Positions 25,679 through 35,049 of a stretch of 64,000 nucleotides of DNA are shown in pieces; positions within the stretch are counted from its first letter, which is position 1, and each line of letters opens with the position of its first letter. The DNA is from Halanaerobium sp046541575 (GTDB lineage: Bacteria > Bacillota > Halanaerobiia > Halanaerobiales > Halanaerobiaceae), in NCBI GenBank assembly GCA_046541575.1, contig JBKHDA010000001.1, positions 1 to 64,000 on the forward strand. Direction: 5' to 3'. Below the pieces are notes generated by a model. That model did not search any database. It was not told where the DNA came from and was given only the letters and a program-made list of their open reading frames with translations. The translations under genes were made by a program, and so were the position numbers.

Positions 25679-26752
25679 ATGAAAAAAGCAAAACTTGTTC
25701 TAGAAGAAGGGAGTATTTTCGAAGGCGAAATTTTTGGAGCTGATCAGGAAAGTGCTGGCGAAATAGTTTTTAATACCAGTATGACCGGTTATCAGGAAAT
25801 TCTAACTGACCCTTCCTATAAGGGAGAGATTGTTTGTATGACCTATCCTTTAATTGGAAACTACGGGATTAATGAAGATGATTTTGAATCTTTTAAATCT
25901 CATGTCAATGGTTTTATTGTTAAAGAATTTGCCGAGGAGCCGGAAAATTGGCGCCTAAAAAAGAGACTGGAAAAATACTTAAAAGAAAATGGAATTACGG
26001 CAATCAGCGGCATAGATACCAGAGCACTGACTAAAATACTGCGGCGACAGGGAACAATGCGTGGAATTATAACTACTGAAAATTTAAATGATGAAAAATT
26101 AATAAAGAAGGCCAAAAATGCGCCCGGACTTTCGGGAAGAGATTTGGTTTCATTGGTCAGCAGAAAAGAAGTGGAAAAATTAGGAGCAGGAAATAAGAAG
26201 CGAGTAGTTTTAGTAGATTGTGGAGCTAAAGATAATATAAAAGATTCACTGCTTGAGCGAAACTGTGAAGTTATAATAGTACCGGCAAATACTTCTGCCC
26301 GAAATATATTAAATTATAATCCTGATGGAGTAATGTTTTCCAATGGACCGGGTGATCCAGAAGATGCAGATTATGTGGCAGATACAATTAAAGAACTTCT
26401 GGGAGAGGTTGCAATTTTTGGAATTTGTCTCGGACATCAGCTTTTAGGCAGAGCCTGTGGTGCTGAAACATATAAGCTCAAATTTGGGCACCGGGGAGCC
26501 AACCATCCGGTTAAGGATTTAAAGACAAATCGAGTTTATATTACTTCTCAAAATCATGGTTTTGCAATTAAAGAAGATTCACTGACTGAGCTGGATCTGG
26601 AATTAACTCATATCAATGTGAATGATCAAACAGTGGAAGGTTTTAGACATCAAAAATATCCTGCCTTTTCTGTTCAGTATCATCCAGAAGCCTCACCAGG
26701 ACCTGAAGATTCATACTATTTATTTGATCAATTTATTGACCTAATGCACTGA
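25679..26752 (+). CDS. carA: Carbamoyl-phosphate synthase small (glutaminase) subunit
   Basis: 357 residues, GGAGGTAG before ATG 25679. The N-terminal CPSase domain has NTSMTGYQEILTDPSY. The class I glutamine amidotransferase domain has GICLGHQLLGRACG (nucleophile Cys near 249) and the QYHPEASPGP His/Glu pair. It releases ammonia from glutamine for CarB. First gene of the PyrR-controlled carAB operon; CarB follows after 59 bases that hold a truncated palindromic repeat. Confidence 0.97.
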   Translation: MKKAKLVLEEGSIFEGEIFGADQESAGEIVFNTSMTGYQEILTDPSYKGEIVCMTYPLIGNYGINEDDFESFKSHVNGFIVKEFAEEPENWRLKKRLEKYLKENGITAISGIDTRALTKILRRQGTMRGIITTENLNDEKLIKKAKNAPGLSGRDLVSLVSRKEVEKLGAGNKKRVVLVDCGAKDNIKDSLLERNCEVIIVPANTSARNILNYNPDGVMFSNGPGDPEDADYVADTIKELLGEVAIFGICLGHQLLGRACGAETYKLKFGHRGANHPVKDLKTNRVYITSQNHGFAIKEDSLTELDLELTHINVNDQTVEGFRHQKYPAFSVQYHPEASPGPEDSYYLFDQFIDLMH

Positions 26753-26753
26753 T

Positions 26754-26782
26754 GGTACCGGGTACTTAGAAAATATTTCCAA
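26754..26782. repeat. GGTACC-type repeat, truncated copy between carA and carB
   Basis: GGTACCGGGTACTTAG followed by AAAATATTTCCAA matches the left arm and centre of the copy at 37211. The right arm is lost after TTTCCAA. Confidence 0.7.
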
Positions 26783-26811
26783 TATACTTTCAAAAATCTA
26801 AGGAGGAAAAG

Positions 26812-29800
26812 ATGCCGAAAAGAGAAGATATCAAAAAAGTTATGGTTATTGGTTCAGGACCAATTATTATTGGACAGGCAGCTGAATTTGATTATTCAGG
26901 GAGCCAGGCCTGCCGTGCTCTTAAAGAAGAGGGGCTGGAAGTTGTTTTAGTCAACAGCAATCCGGCGACAATTATGACAGATGAGAATATGGCAGATCGA
27001 GTCTACATTGAACCTCTAACTGTTGATAGTATAATTGAAATTTTGAAAAAAGAAAATCCAGATGGATTGATTCCTACTTTAGGAGGACAAATTGCTTTAA
27101 ATCTGGCTATCGATTTAGCCGAAACAAATATTTTAGAAGATTTGAATGTAGAACTTTTAGGAACTCCAATTGATACAATTGAGAAGGCAGAAGATAGAAA
27201 TACCTTTAAAGAGTTAATGAATGAGATTGGCGAACCAGTTCTAGACAGTAAGATTGCAGAAGATATTGATCAGGCAAAAGATATTGCAGCAGAAATTGGT
27301 TATCCAGTAATTGTGCGTCCGGCCTATACAATGGGAGGAACTGGTGGAGGTGTTGCCAATAATTTAGAAGAGTTAAAGGAAATCACGGCCCGTGGTTTTA
27401 AACACAGCTTGATCGGTCAGGTTTTAATAGAAAAAAGTATTAAGGGCTGGAAAGAAATAGAGTACGAGGTAATGCGGGATAAAAATGATAACTGTATAGT
27501 TGTCTGCAATATGGAAAATTTTGATCCGGTTGGAGTCCATACCGGAGATAGTATTGTTGTAGCTCCCAGCCAGACTCTGACTGATAAAGAATATCAGATG
27601 TTTAGGAGCTCAGCTCTAAAAATAATTAGAGCTCTGGGAATTGAAGGTGGCTGTAATGTTCAGTATGCCCTGGATCCAGAGAGTTTTCAGTATTATATCA
27701 TTGAGGTTAATCCCAGAGTTAGCCGCTCAAGTGCTCTGGCCTCGAAGGCCACAGGTTATCCAATTGCCAAAGTTTCCGCCAGGATTGCCCTGGGTTACAG
27801 CCTGGATGAGATAGAAAATGCAATTACCGGGGAAACTACCGCCTGCTTTGAGCCAGCCTTAGATTATGTAGTCTTTAAAATTCCACGCTGGCCTTTTGAT
27901 AAATTTCACTATGCAGATCGAGACCTGGGAACGCAAATGAAGGCTACGGGAGAGGTAATGTCAATTGAAAGGAATTTAGAGGCTTCGATGCTTAAGGCTG
28001 TGCGCTCACTGGAAATCGGACGCTACGGATTTTATCTGGAGGAGTTTAGAAATTTAAGTGATCAGGAAATCAAAGACTTTTTATATGAAGCAGATGATAA
28101 CCGACTTTTTGTAATAGCAGAAGCCCTGAGGCGGGGTTTTACAGTCAAAAAAATTCATCAAATTACTGAGATCAGTACTTTCTTTTTATACAAAATGAAG
28201 AATATAATTGATCTGGAAAAATCTCTAGCTGCAGATAAAGATAATATTGCGGGAAATAAAGAACTTTTGCTAAAAGCCAAGGAAAAAGGTTTTTCCGATA
28301 CGGAGATTGCTCTTTTAACTGAAAAGACTGAAGAGGAAATAAAAGCTATCAGAGATAGGCTGCAGCTGAAACCTGTATTTAAAATGGTTGATACCTGTGC
28401 AGCAGAGTTTGAGGCAGAAACTCCCTATTATTATTCTTCCTATGAAAAGGTTAATGAGGCGGAGCCAACAGAGAAGAAAAAAGTAATGGTCATTGGTTCC
28501 GGTCCAATTAGAATCGGGCAGGGAATAGAATTTGATTACTGCAGTGTTCATTCTGCCTGGACCTTAAATGAAGAGGGTTATGAGTCAATTATAGTTAATA
28601 ATAATCCGGAAACGGTCAGTACTGATTTTGATACCTCAGACAGATTGTATTTTGAACCGCTGACCAAAGAAGATATTATGCATATTATTGAAAATGAAAA
28701 GCCAGAAGGTGTAATCTGTCAATTTGGAGGCCAGACAGCTGTTAATTTAGCTGAACCGCTGGCAGAGGCAGGAGTTGAAATTTTAGGAACTTCGGTTGAT
28801 TCTATTGATTTGGCAGAAGATAGAGACCGTTTTATTGGACTTTTAAATGAATTGGATATTCCGGTACCTGCCGGTGAAGTTGCGGCTTCGTTAAAGGAAG
28901 CAGAGAAAATTGCAGCAGAAGTTGGTTATCCAGTGCTTGTTCGACCTTCTTATGTGCTCGGAGGCCGGGCAATGGAAGTTGTCTATAATAAAATAGAATT
29001 AGAAGAATATATGAAAAATGCAGTTAAAGTTTCACCTGACAGACCGGTGCTGGTGGATAAATATTTAACCGGAACTGAAATTGAGATTGATGCAATCTCT
29101 GATGGAGAAACAGTGATTGTGCCGGGAATTATGGAACATGTAGAAAGAGCAGGTGTCCACTCCGGTGACAGTATAGCAGTTTATCCACCTCACCGTCTAT
29201 CTGATAAGTTAAAGAAAAAAGCAGTAGAATATACTAAAAAAATTTCGCGAGCGCTGAATGTTAAAGGTGTTGTTAATATTCAGTATGTGGTCAGCGAAGG
29301 AGAAATCTATGTGATTGAGGTTAACCCCCGCTCCAGTCGGACAATTCCTTATCTGAGTAAGGTAACAGGTGTACCAATGGTTGATCTGGCGACAAAGGCC
29401 CTGCTTGGACGCAAACTAAAAGATTTGGGCTGGGAAAGTGGGATGGTTTCCGAAAAAGAACATGTAGCAGTTAAAGTTCCAGTCTTTTCATTTTCTAAAT
29501 TAACTGAAGTGGATACCAATTTAGGACCGGAGATGAAATCTACTGGAGAAGTGCTGGGATTAGCTGAAAGTTACGAAAAAGCGCTCTATAAAGGATTGAT
29601 TGGTGCCGGTCTGGAAATTCCAAGAGCAGGTACAATTCTGGCTACAATTGCAGATAAGGATAAAGAAGAAGCTGTTGAATATATTAAAGATTTTGCAGAA
29701 CTCGGTTTTCAAATTACAGCTACTGCAGGAACAGCAGCTGCCTTAAAAGAAAAAGGGCTGGAAGTCGATATTGTTAAAAAGATAGGAGAAGGCTCACCCG

Positions 29801-30024
29801 ATTCTCTGGAAATGATTTCTAATGATCAGATTGACCTGGTTATAAATACTCTAACAAAAGGTAAAATACCGGAAAGGGATGGCTTTAGAATCAGAAGATC
29901 TGCAGTTGAAATGGGAATTCCCTGTTTAACTTCACTGGATACAACTCACGCTATGCTTAAAGTTTTACAGGAAATTGAGCACGGAGAGAGAATTGAATAT
30001 AAAGCACTTCAGGATTATCAATAA
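26812..30024 (+). CDS. carB: Carbamoyl-phosphate synthase large subunit
   Basis: 1070 residues, full length, AAGGAGG upstream. Two homologous halves each begin with a KKVMVIGSGPI..IGQ...EFDY motif (near residues 7 and 560) and contain ATP-grasp domains (RPAYTMGGTGGG in the first, RPSYVLGGRAMEV in the second). The C-terminal methylglyoxal-synthase-like regulatory domain (about 930-1070, ATAGTAAALKEKG) binds effectors. It joins ammonia, bicarbonate and ATP to carbamoyl phosphate for pyrimidines and arginine. The PyrR leader ties this copy to pyrimidine control. Confidence 0.98.
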   Translation: MPKREDIKKVMVIGSGPIIIGQAAEFDYSGSQACRALKEEGLEVVLVNSNPATIMTDENMADRVYIEPLTVDSIIEILKKENPDGLIPTLGGQIALNLAIDLAETNILEDLNVELLGTPIDTIEKAEDRNTFKELMNEIGEPVLDSKIAEDIDQAKDIAAEIGYPVIVRPAYTMGGTGGGVANNLEELKEITARGFKHSLIGQVLIEKSIKGWKEIEYEVMRDKNDNCIVVCNMENFDPVGVHTGDSIVVAPSQTLTDKEYQMFRSSALKIIRALGIEGGCNVQYALDPESFQYYIIEVNPRVSRSSALASKATGYPIAKVSARIALGYSLDEIENAITGETTACFEPALDYVVFKIPRWPFDKFHYADRDLGTQMKATGEVMSIERNLEASMLKAVRSLEIGRYGFYLEEFRNLSDQEIKDFLYEADDNRLFVIAEALRRGFTVKKIHQITEISTFFLYKMKNIIDLEKSLAADKDNIAGNKELLLKAKEKGFSDTEIALLTEKTEEEIKAIRDRLQLKPVFKMVDTCAAEFEAETPYYYSSYEKVNEAEPTEKKKVMVIGSGPIRIGQGIEFDYCSVHSAWTLNEEGYESIIVNNNPETVSTDFDTSDRLYFEPLTKEDIMHIIENEKPEGVICQFGGQTAVNLAEPLAEAGVEILGTSVDSIDLAEDRDRFIGLLNELDIPVPAGEVAASLKEAEKIAAEVGYPVLVRPSYVLGGRAMEVVYNKIELEEYMKNAVKVSPDRPVLVDKYLTGTEIEIDAISDGETVIVPGIMEHVERAGVHSGDSIAVYPPHRLSDKLKKKAVEYTKKISRALNVKGVVNIQYVVSEGEIYVIEVNPRSSRTIPYLSKVTGVPMVDLATKALLGRKLKDLGWESGMVSEKEHVAVKVPVFSFSKLTEVDTNLGPEMKSTGEVLGLAESYEKALYKGLIGAGLEIPRAGTILATIADKDKEEAVEYIKDFAELGFQITATAGTAAALKEKGLEVDIVKKIGEGSPDSLEMISNDQIDLVINTLTKGKIPERDGFRIRRSAVEMGIPCLTSLDTTHAMLKVLQEIEHGERIEYKALQDYQ

Positions 30025-30097
30025 AATGAGAATAATTTATTTATTATTGAGTAAATTATTTTAGATCTTATTTTGATTTGATTTTGTAAACTTATAT

Positions 30098-30139
30098 CAC
30101 CGATTATCATGGTTAATACCAGGATAATCGGTATTTTTT
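30098..30139 (+). terminator. Terminator of carAB
   Basis: ACCGATTATC (30099-30108) pairs with GATAATCGGT (30123-30132), followed by ATTTTTTA. It ends the carAB transcript, so pyrR starts a separate unit. Confidence 0.85.
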
Positions 30140-30185
30140 AGATAATAAGCTAAAAATATTGGTAGTCAGGCAGAATAATGAAAAG

Positions 30186-30341
30186 ATGTTAAATTTGATT
30201 AGAAAAGAGTTTGGTGAGGTAGAGTTAGAGCAGCTAATAGTTACAGGTAGATATTTAAAAACAATTTTACAGAAAATATATCAATAAGATATTGTAAAAG
30301 AAGCAGTTGAAGGATTATTTTACTGCCATATTACGGACTGA
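30186..30341 (+). pseudogene. Possible gene remnant with an internal stop
   Basis: A frame from ATG 30186 reads 33 codons to TAA (30285-30287). It then continues in phase for 17 codons (DIVKEAVEGLFYCHITD) to TGA. The second part resembles a short frame at 42379-42435 (KETYLLEGLFY), and 16 bases (TTGAAGGATTATTTTA) are shared. Both look like decayed pieces of one unidentified element. Weak evidence; it could be chance. Confidence 0.25.
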
Positions 30342-30504
30342 TTTTCTTTTTTGCTTTAGAGCAAAAGAAAAAACTAAAAAGTACAGCTTAGTTTCTAACA
30401 TTTATAATGCCAACTGCTGCCGCAGTTTTTTCTTTAAGTTATATTAGTTGGGTTTATGGATAGGGAATGCGATTAATTTATTTAAGTAGAAATCTAGTAT
30501 AATA

Positions 30505-30539
30505 TTTTGTGTTTTTATTCACTATAACCAGGTACAAAA
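30505..30539 (+). repeat. 35-bp direct repeat, copy 1, before the hydrolase gene
   Basis: This 35-base string, starting TTTTGTGTTTTTATTCAC, is repeated without mismatch at 31753-31787, on the far side of the hydrolase gene. Its last 12 bases (CCAGGTACAAAA) are also the left arm of the palindrome at 30528-30557. Confidence 0.9.
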
Positions 30540-30557
30540 CGGCCGTTTTGTACCTGG
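30528..30557. repeat. Perfect 30-bp palindrome centred on GGCC
   Basis: CCAGGTACAAAACGG is followed directly by its exact complement CCGTTTTGTACCTGG. It shares the GGTAC element with the GGTACC-type repeats but has a different inner sequence, and it overlaps the end of the 35-bp repeat. In RNA it would form a strong hairpin. Confidence 0.85.
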
Positions 30558-30604
30558 TACCAATTATGTTATAATAAGCTCAAAATAGAAAGAGTGAGTA
30601 AACT

Positions 30605-31747
30605 ATGATCTTAAATTATTTAATAACTTTAATTTCCTTTGCAATTATACTTTTTTTGAATTATATTTTAGATACACATATTTTAATATCTGTTGTTATA
30701 GTTTCAGCAGCTGTTTTATTAATAATTTTGCTAAAAAAACAGCTTTTAAGTGGACTGAAATTTTTAATTATTTTAATGAGTATTTTGTTAATTAGTTTTA
30801 TGTTAACCTATTTTACCAGAGAAGATTTATCAGTTTCATTTCAGGGAGAGCTGATAAATGAGGGAATAAAATTAATAACTCACACTGTTAATCGATTTAG
30901 CAGTACGAGTTTTATAGAGCTTAATCTAAACTATTCTAAAGAGGATTATAATCATCAGGACTGGCAGCCGCCGGCAGGTTATGAAAATAATAAAATTAAC
31001 TTAACTGATTCAGATGGCTATTTATTAAAAAAGCAGGATTCAGATCACAAAAAAATTATCTATCAGCTGCATGGTGGAGCTTATATTAGCCCATTTTCTG
31101 AAAATTATAATGAAAGTGCTCTAAATTATTCTAAAGCCTATGATCAAGCAGATGTGTTTTCACTTGATTACCGTACATCTCCGCAATATGAGCATCCTGC
31201 CGCTCTGAATGATGCTCTTGAAGGATATCAGTATCTGCTGGATAAGGGGTATCCTGCTCAAAAAATAATTATTGCAGGAGATTCTGCTGGAGGAGGACTG
31301 GCTCTGTCCCTGGCAGTAAAAATAAAGAATCTTGAATTACCAGCTCCAAAAGCATTAATTTTGGCTTCTCCCTGGACAGATCTGGCAGCAGAAGGTAAGA
31401 GCTATCAGAATAAAATAGAGGCAGATGCTTTTTTTGGTTACCCTGAAGCTGAAAAAGCTCCTCGCTATCCGCTGCCTCTTACTTATGCTGGAGATCAAAA
31501 TCTTAAAGATCCATATCTTTCTCCTGCTTATGCTGATTTAGGTGGTCTGCCCCCTATTTTAATTCAGACAGGGAGTGAAGAAATATTGTTAAGTGATAGT
31601 AAAAAGATTGCAGAAAAAGCAGAAGAGGAAGGAGTCGAGGTTGAATTTATTGAGTATAAAGGAATGTATCACAACTTTTATATATTAACTCCTTCAATTC
31701 CCGAAAGTAGAGAAGCATGGCAGAAAATTGAAGATTTTATCAATTAG
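30605..31747 (+). CDS. Membrane-anchored alpha/beta hydrolase (hormone-sensitive-lipase-like esterase)
   Basis: 380 residues. Three N-terminal membrane helices (about 5-22, 26-42 and 50-70), then an Abhydrolase_3 domain. LHGGAYI has the oxyanion-hole HGG (His156), GDSAGGGLAL has the nucleophile Ser227, and His356 lies in MYHNFYIL; the acid is probably Asp326. It should be an esterase or deacetylase facing one side of the membrane, substrate unknown. It lies between carB and pyrR with a weak ribosome-binding site and is bracketed by an exact 35-bp repeat, so it looks inserted into the pyrimidine locus. Confidence 0.85.
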   Translation: MILNYLITLISFAIILFLNYILDTHILISVVIVSAAVLLIILLKKQLLSGLKFLIILMSILLISFMLTYFTREDLSVSFQGELINEGIKLITHTVNRFSSTSFIELNLNYSKEDYNHQDWQPPAGYENNKINLTDSDGYLLKKQDSDHKKIIYQLHGGAYISPFSENYNESALNYSKAYDQADVFSLDYRTSPQYEHPAALNDALEGYQYLLDKGYPAQKIIIAGDSAGGGLALSLAVKIKNLELPAPKALILASPWTDLAAEGKSYQNKIEADAFFGYPEAEKAPRYPLPLTYAGDQNLKDPYLSPAYADLGGLPPILIQTGSEEILLSDSKKIAEKAEEEGVEVEFIEYKGMYHNFYILTPSIPESREAWQKIEDFIN

Positions 31748-31752
31748 TTATG

Positions 31753-31787
31753 TTTTGTGTTTTTATTCACTATAACCAGGTACAAAA
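31753..31787 (+). repeat. 35-bp direct repeat, copy 2, after the hydrolase gene
   Basis: Identical to 30505-30539 over all 35 bases. The palindrome's right arm is missing here, and the copy leads straight into the pyrR promoter region. Confidence 0.9.
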
Positions 31788-31800
31788 ATGAAAATATTTC

Positions 31801-31829
31801 TTGACTTAAAATCTCTATTCTGATAAACT
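31801..31829 (+). promoter_or_regulatory. Promoter of pyrR
   Basis: TTGACT (31801-31806), a 17-base spacer and TAAACT (31824-31829). The -10 box is the same as in the carAB promoter. Confidence 0.7.
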
Positions 31830-31860
31830 TAGTTCAAATAAGATAATGATTCTTTAAATT

Positions 31861-31935
31861 AGTCCAGAGAGGCTAGTAAGGGAAAATATAAATTTTAGCA
31901 ACCTTCTTACTATGCCGTGAGAAGGTTATTTTTTT
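31861..31935 (+). promoter_or_regulatory. PyrR-controlled attenuator of pyrR
   Basis: PyrR loop AGTCCAGAGAGGCTAGTAAG (31861-31880), then a terminator stem AACCTTCT (31900-31907) with AGAAGGTT (31920-31927) and a run of seven T. Same layout as the carAB leader, so PyrR controls its own gene. Confidence 0.88.
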
Positions 31936-31974
31936 GCCGCTAGATATATTCTCCCCAAAAAGGAGGTAATTTTT

Positions 31975-32529
31975 TTGGATAAGTCAGAAATGAGGATTAA
32001 AAAAGAACTGATTGATTCAGCAGCCATGGGTCGTGCAATTACAAGAATTGCTCATGAGATTCTGGAAAAAAACAAAGGAACTGAGGATCTGGTTTTAATA
32101 GGAATTAGAACCAGGGGGGTACCACTGGCCGAAAGACTGGCTGCAAAAATTGAAGAGATTGAAGGAATTAAATTACCAACTGGAATTCTGGATATTACAC
32201 TTTATCGTGATGATCTCTCAACAGTAGCTCAGCAGCCGATTGTACACCGGACCGAAATTCCTTTTGATATCACAGGGAAAAAGGTTGTGCTGGTTGATGA
32301 TGTTCTTTATACCGGTCGAACGGTTAGAGCAGCACTTGATGCTCTGATTGACCTTGGTCGTCCCTTACAGATTCAGCTGGCTATTATGATTGATCGAGGT
32401 CACCGGGAGCTGCCAATTAGAGCAGATTTTGTTGGTAAAAATTTACCGACTTCTAAAGAAGAAGTTGTAGATGTTAATTTTGAGGAAATTGACGAGAAAG
32501 ATGCAGTTTTACTGCTGGAAAAAAGCTAG
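31975..32529 (+). CDS. pyrR: Bifunctional pyr operon regulator / uracil phosphoribosyltransferase
   Basis: 184 residues, start TTG 31975 with AGGAGG eight bases before it. The PRPP-binding motif VVLVDDVLYTGRTVRAALDAL and the early IGIRTRGVPLAERLA segment identify PyrR. In Bacillus it binds pyr leader RNA when UMP is high and stabilises the terminator; it also has weak uracil phosphoribosyltransferase activity. Its three RNA targets in this window are the leaders of carAB, pyrR itself and uraA. Confidence 0.95.
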   Translation: MDKSEMRIKKELIDSAAMGRAITRIAHEILEKNKGTEDLVLIGIRTRGVPLAERLAAKIEEIEGIKLPTGILDITLYRDDLSTVAQQPIVHRTEIPFDITGKKVVLVDDVLYTGRTVRAALDALIDLGRPLQIQLAIMIDRGHRELPIRADFVGKNLPTSKEEVVDVNFEEIDEKDAVLLLEKS

Positions 32530-32563
32530 AATAAAAACAGTTTAATAATGTATCCTTTAAATT

Positions 32564-32683
32564 GGTCCAGAGAGACCGGTAAGGAATTAATTTAGCAGAA
32601 ATCTATCTATGTCAGTAGAGGTAGAAAATGCTTAAAGAGTTTAAACTCCTTATCAGTCCAGTCTGGTAGGGAGTTTTTTTAAT
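32564..32683 (+). promoter_or_regulatory. PyrR-controlled attenuator of the uraA-pyrBCFKDE operon
   Basis: PyrR-like loop GGTCCAGAGAGACCGGTAAGG (32564-32584), where the usual GAGAGGCT reads GAGAGACC but keeps pairing with the changed flank GGTC. The terminator stem runs 32645-32657 with 32664-32676 (AACTCC...GGAGTT, 13 pairs with G-T wobbles), then seven T. Confidence 0.85.
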
Positions 32684-32784
32684 GTTTATTTATAACTTAT
32701 TTTTTAAAGAGGGAATTTGATAAAAATTTTAGAGATTTTATTAAAAAGTTTTTCAATAATTTTATAACATCCAGGAGGTATAAA

Positions 32785-34083
32785 ATGAAAATTTTAAAAC
32801 AAAGCAAAGAAAATTTAGCACAGCTTAAAGAAGATGGAATTACAAGACACCGATTATTTATTCTGGCCTTACAGCATATGTTTGCCATGTTTGGCTCAAC
32901 GGTTCTGGTACCGGCACTGACCGGCTTAAATCCCGCAGTTGCACTTTTTACTTCCGGACTGGGAACACTGATCTTTCATGTAATAACCGGTGGAAAAGTT
33001 CCTGCCTATCTCGGTTCTTCTTTTGCCTTTATTGCTCCCATAATAGCGGCTCAAAATCAATTTGGCACAGAGGGAGCTATGCTTGGAATTATAACAGTTG
33101 GTCTTGTGTATGCACTGATGTCATTAGTAATCAGACTGCTGGGAACAGAATTTTTCCGCAAATTACTGCCGCCGGTAGTAATTGGTCCGGTGATCATTAC
33201 AATTGGACTCGGGCTGGCTCCAACAGCTAAAGATATGGCTTCAGAACATCTTTTGGTTGCAGCTGTAACACTCGCAATAGCAGTAGGAGTCAGTGTTTTT
33301 GCCAAAGGAATAATTAAAGTAATCCCAATTTTACTTGGAATTATCGGCGGTTATACTTTTGCAGCCTTTTTGGGACTTGTAGATTTTGCTCCGGTAATGG
33401 AAGCTTCCTGGTTTGCTCTACCAAAGTTTGCCTTTCCAGCAGTGAGTGGTAATCTAAAAGCTATTTCGCTTGTAGCACCAATTGCTCTGGTAACCATGGT
33501 TGAACATTTAGGTGATGTTGTCGCAATCAGCTCCACTGTAAAAAAAGACTTTATAGAAGAACCCGGCCTGCACAGAACCCTCCTGGGTGACGGAATTGCA
33601 ACTTTAGTTGCTGGACTTTTTGGCGGACCACCTAACACAACTTATGGAGAGAATGTAGGGGTTTTAGCTTTGACAAAAGTATATAATCCAATGATTATTC
33701 AGCTGACAGCAGTGATAGTAATCTTAAGCTCTTTTGTACAGAAGGTTGGAGTATTGATTCAGACTATCCCGACAGCAGTAATGGGAGGAATTGTCTTTCT
33801 ACTCTTTGGTATGATCGCGTCAATCGGACTCAGGACTTTAGTAGAAAACGAAGTTGACCTTTCTAAAAATAGAAACTTAGTCATAGTTTCGGTAACTCTG
33901 GTAGTAGGGATTTCAAATCTGACTCTTAATTTTGCCGGACTGGAATTTGGCGGTATGGGCCTGGCAGCGATAGTCGGAATAGTAATGAATTTAGTTTTAC
34001 CGGCAATGGAAAACGAAATTGAGGATAAAGAACTGGAAGAGGAACTAAAGCTGGAAGCAGAATTGAGATATGAAGCTAACTAA
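32785..34083 (+). CDS. uraA: Uracil permease (NCS2 family)
   Basis: 432 residues, about 14 helices, CCAGGAGG upstream. FALQ-type start (ILALQHMFAMFGSTVLVPALTGLNPAVALF), GKVPAYLGSSFAFIAPI, and AGLFGGPPNTTYGENVGVLALT, the nucleobase/proton symport signature of UraA/PyrP. It imports uracil with protons. Located behind a PyrR attenuator and directly before pyrB (24 bases), as in other Gram-positive pyr operons. Confidence 0.95.
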   Translation: MKILKQSKENLAQLKEDGITRHRLFILALQHMFAMFGSTVLVPALTGLNPAVALFTSGLGTLIFHVITGGKVPAYLGSSFAFIAPIIAAQNQFGTEGAMLGIITVGLVYALMSLVIRLLGTEFFRKLLPPVVIGPVIITIGLGLAPTAKDMASEHLLVAAVTLAIAVGVSVFAKGIIKVIPILLGIIGGYTFAAFLGLVDFAPVMEASWFALPKFAFPAVSGNLKAISLVAPIALVTMVEHLGDVVAISSTVKKDFIEEPGLHRTLLGDGIATLVAGLFGGPPNTTYGENVGVLALTKVYNPMIIQLTAVIVILSSFVQKVGVLIQTIPTAVMGGIVFLLFGMIASIGLRTLVENEVDLSKNRNLVIVSVTLVVGISNLTLNFAGLEFGGMGLAAIVGIVMNLVLPAMENEIEDKELEEELKLEAELRYEAN

Positions 34084-34107
34084 AATACCCGGGCAGGAGG
34101 TAAGCAG

Positions 34108-35049
34108 ATGAGTTTAAAAAGAAAAGATTTTTTGGGGCTTTATGATGTATCCAAAGAAGAAATTAATGAAATTTTAGATACAGCAGTTGCCATGAAAGAT
34201 ATTTTAACCAGGACAGTTAAAAAAGTTCCAACCCTCAGGGGAAAAACTGTAATTAATTTATTTTATGAACCTTCAACCAGAACTAAGTTTTCTTTTAATC
34301 TGGCTGCGAAGAGATTGAGTGCAGATGTGATGAGCATTTCTAAATCTTCCAGCAGTATAGCAAAAGGAGAGAGTCTGCTGGATACCGCAAAGACAATGGA
34401 AGTTATGGGAGCTGATGTGGTAGTTATCAGACACAGTGCTCCTGGAGCAGCTAAATTTCTGGCAGAAAATATTTCAGCCAGTGTACTTAATGCAGGAGAT
34501 GGTGCTCATGCTCATCCAACTCAGGCTTTGCTTGATATTTACAGCATTAAAGAAAAAATAGGAGAAATTGCCGGACTGAAAGTTTTAATTGTAGGAGATA
34601 TTGCTCACAGTAGGGTGGCCCGCTCAAATATCTGGGGTCTAAATAAACTGGGAGCTGAAGTATCTGTTGCCGGTCCCCAGACTTTAATTCCAAGGGAAAT
34701 AGAAAAAATGGGGGTTAAGGTTTATTCTGACCTGGATCAGGCTCTGGAAAATGTAGATGTGGTCAATATTTTAAGAATTCAGATGGAAAGACAGGAAAGC
34801 GGACTTTTTCCTTCGATTAGAGAATACAGAGAAATTTATGGAATGAATGCAGAGCGCCTGGAGAGAATCGGCAAAAAAGCTATGATTATGCATCCGGGTC
34901 CTATGAATCGCGGTATAGAAATTGAAAGTTCAGTTGCCGACAGCTCACAGTCAGTAATTACCGAACAGGTAAAAAACGGTGTGGCAATTAGAATGGCGCT
35001 GCTCTACCTGCTGGCCGGGAGGGAGATAGATAATGAAAACCTTAATTAA
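34108..35049 (+). CDS. pyrB: Aspartate carbamoyltransferase catalytic subunit
   Basis: 313 residues, CAGGAGG upstream. Carbamoyl-phosphate loop FYEPSTRTKFSF, HPTQALLDIYSIKE, IVGDIAHSRVARSN and MHPGPMNRGIEI are the classical motifs. It joins carbamoyl phosphate and aspartate. No pyrI regulatory subunit is present, as in Bacillus-type enzymes. The 3' end overlaps pyrC by 17 bases. Confidence 0.97.
   Translation: MSLKRKDFLGLYDVSKEEINEILDTAVAMKDILTRTVKKVPTLRGKTVINLFYEPSTRTKFSFNLAAKRLSADVMSISKSSSSIAKGESLLDTAKTMEVMGADVVVIRHSAPGAAKFLAENISASVLNAGDGAHAHPTQALLDIYSIKEKIGEIAGLKVLIVGDIAHSRVARSNIWGLNKLGAEVSVAGPQTLIPREIEKMGVKVYSDLDQALENVDVVNILRIQMERQESGLFPSIREYREIYGMNAERLERIGKKAMIMHPGPMNRGIEIESSVADSSQSVITEQVKNGVAIRMALLYLLAGREIDNENLN

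Noticed and set aside
29600..30024. Methylglyoxal-synthase-like fold at the end of CarB as a second fusion
   Set aside because: This domain is the normal allosteric domain of all CarB proteins and lacks the catalytic residues, unlike the one fused to CoaE.
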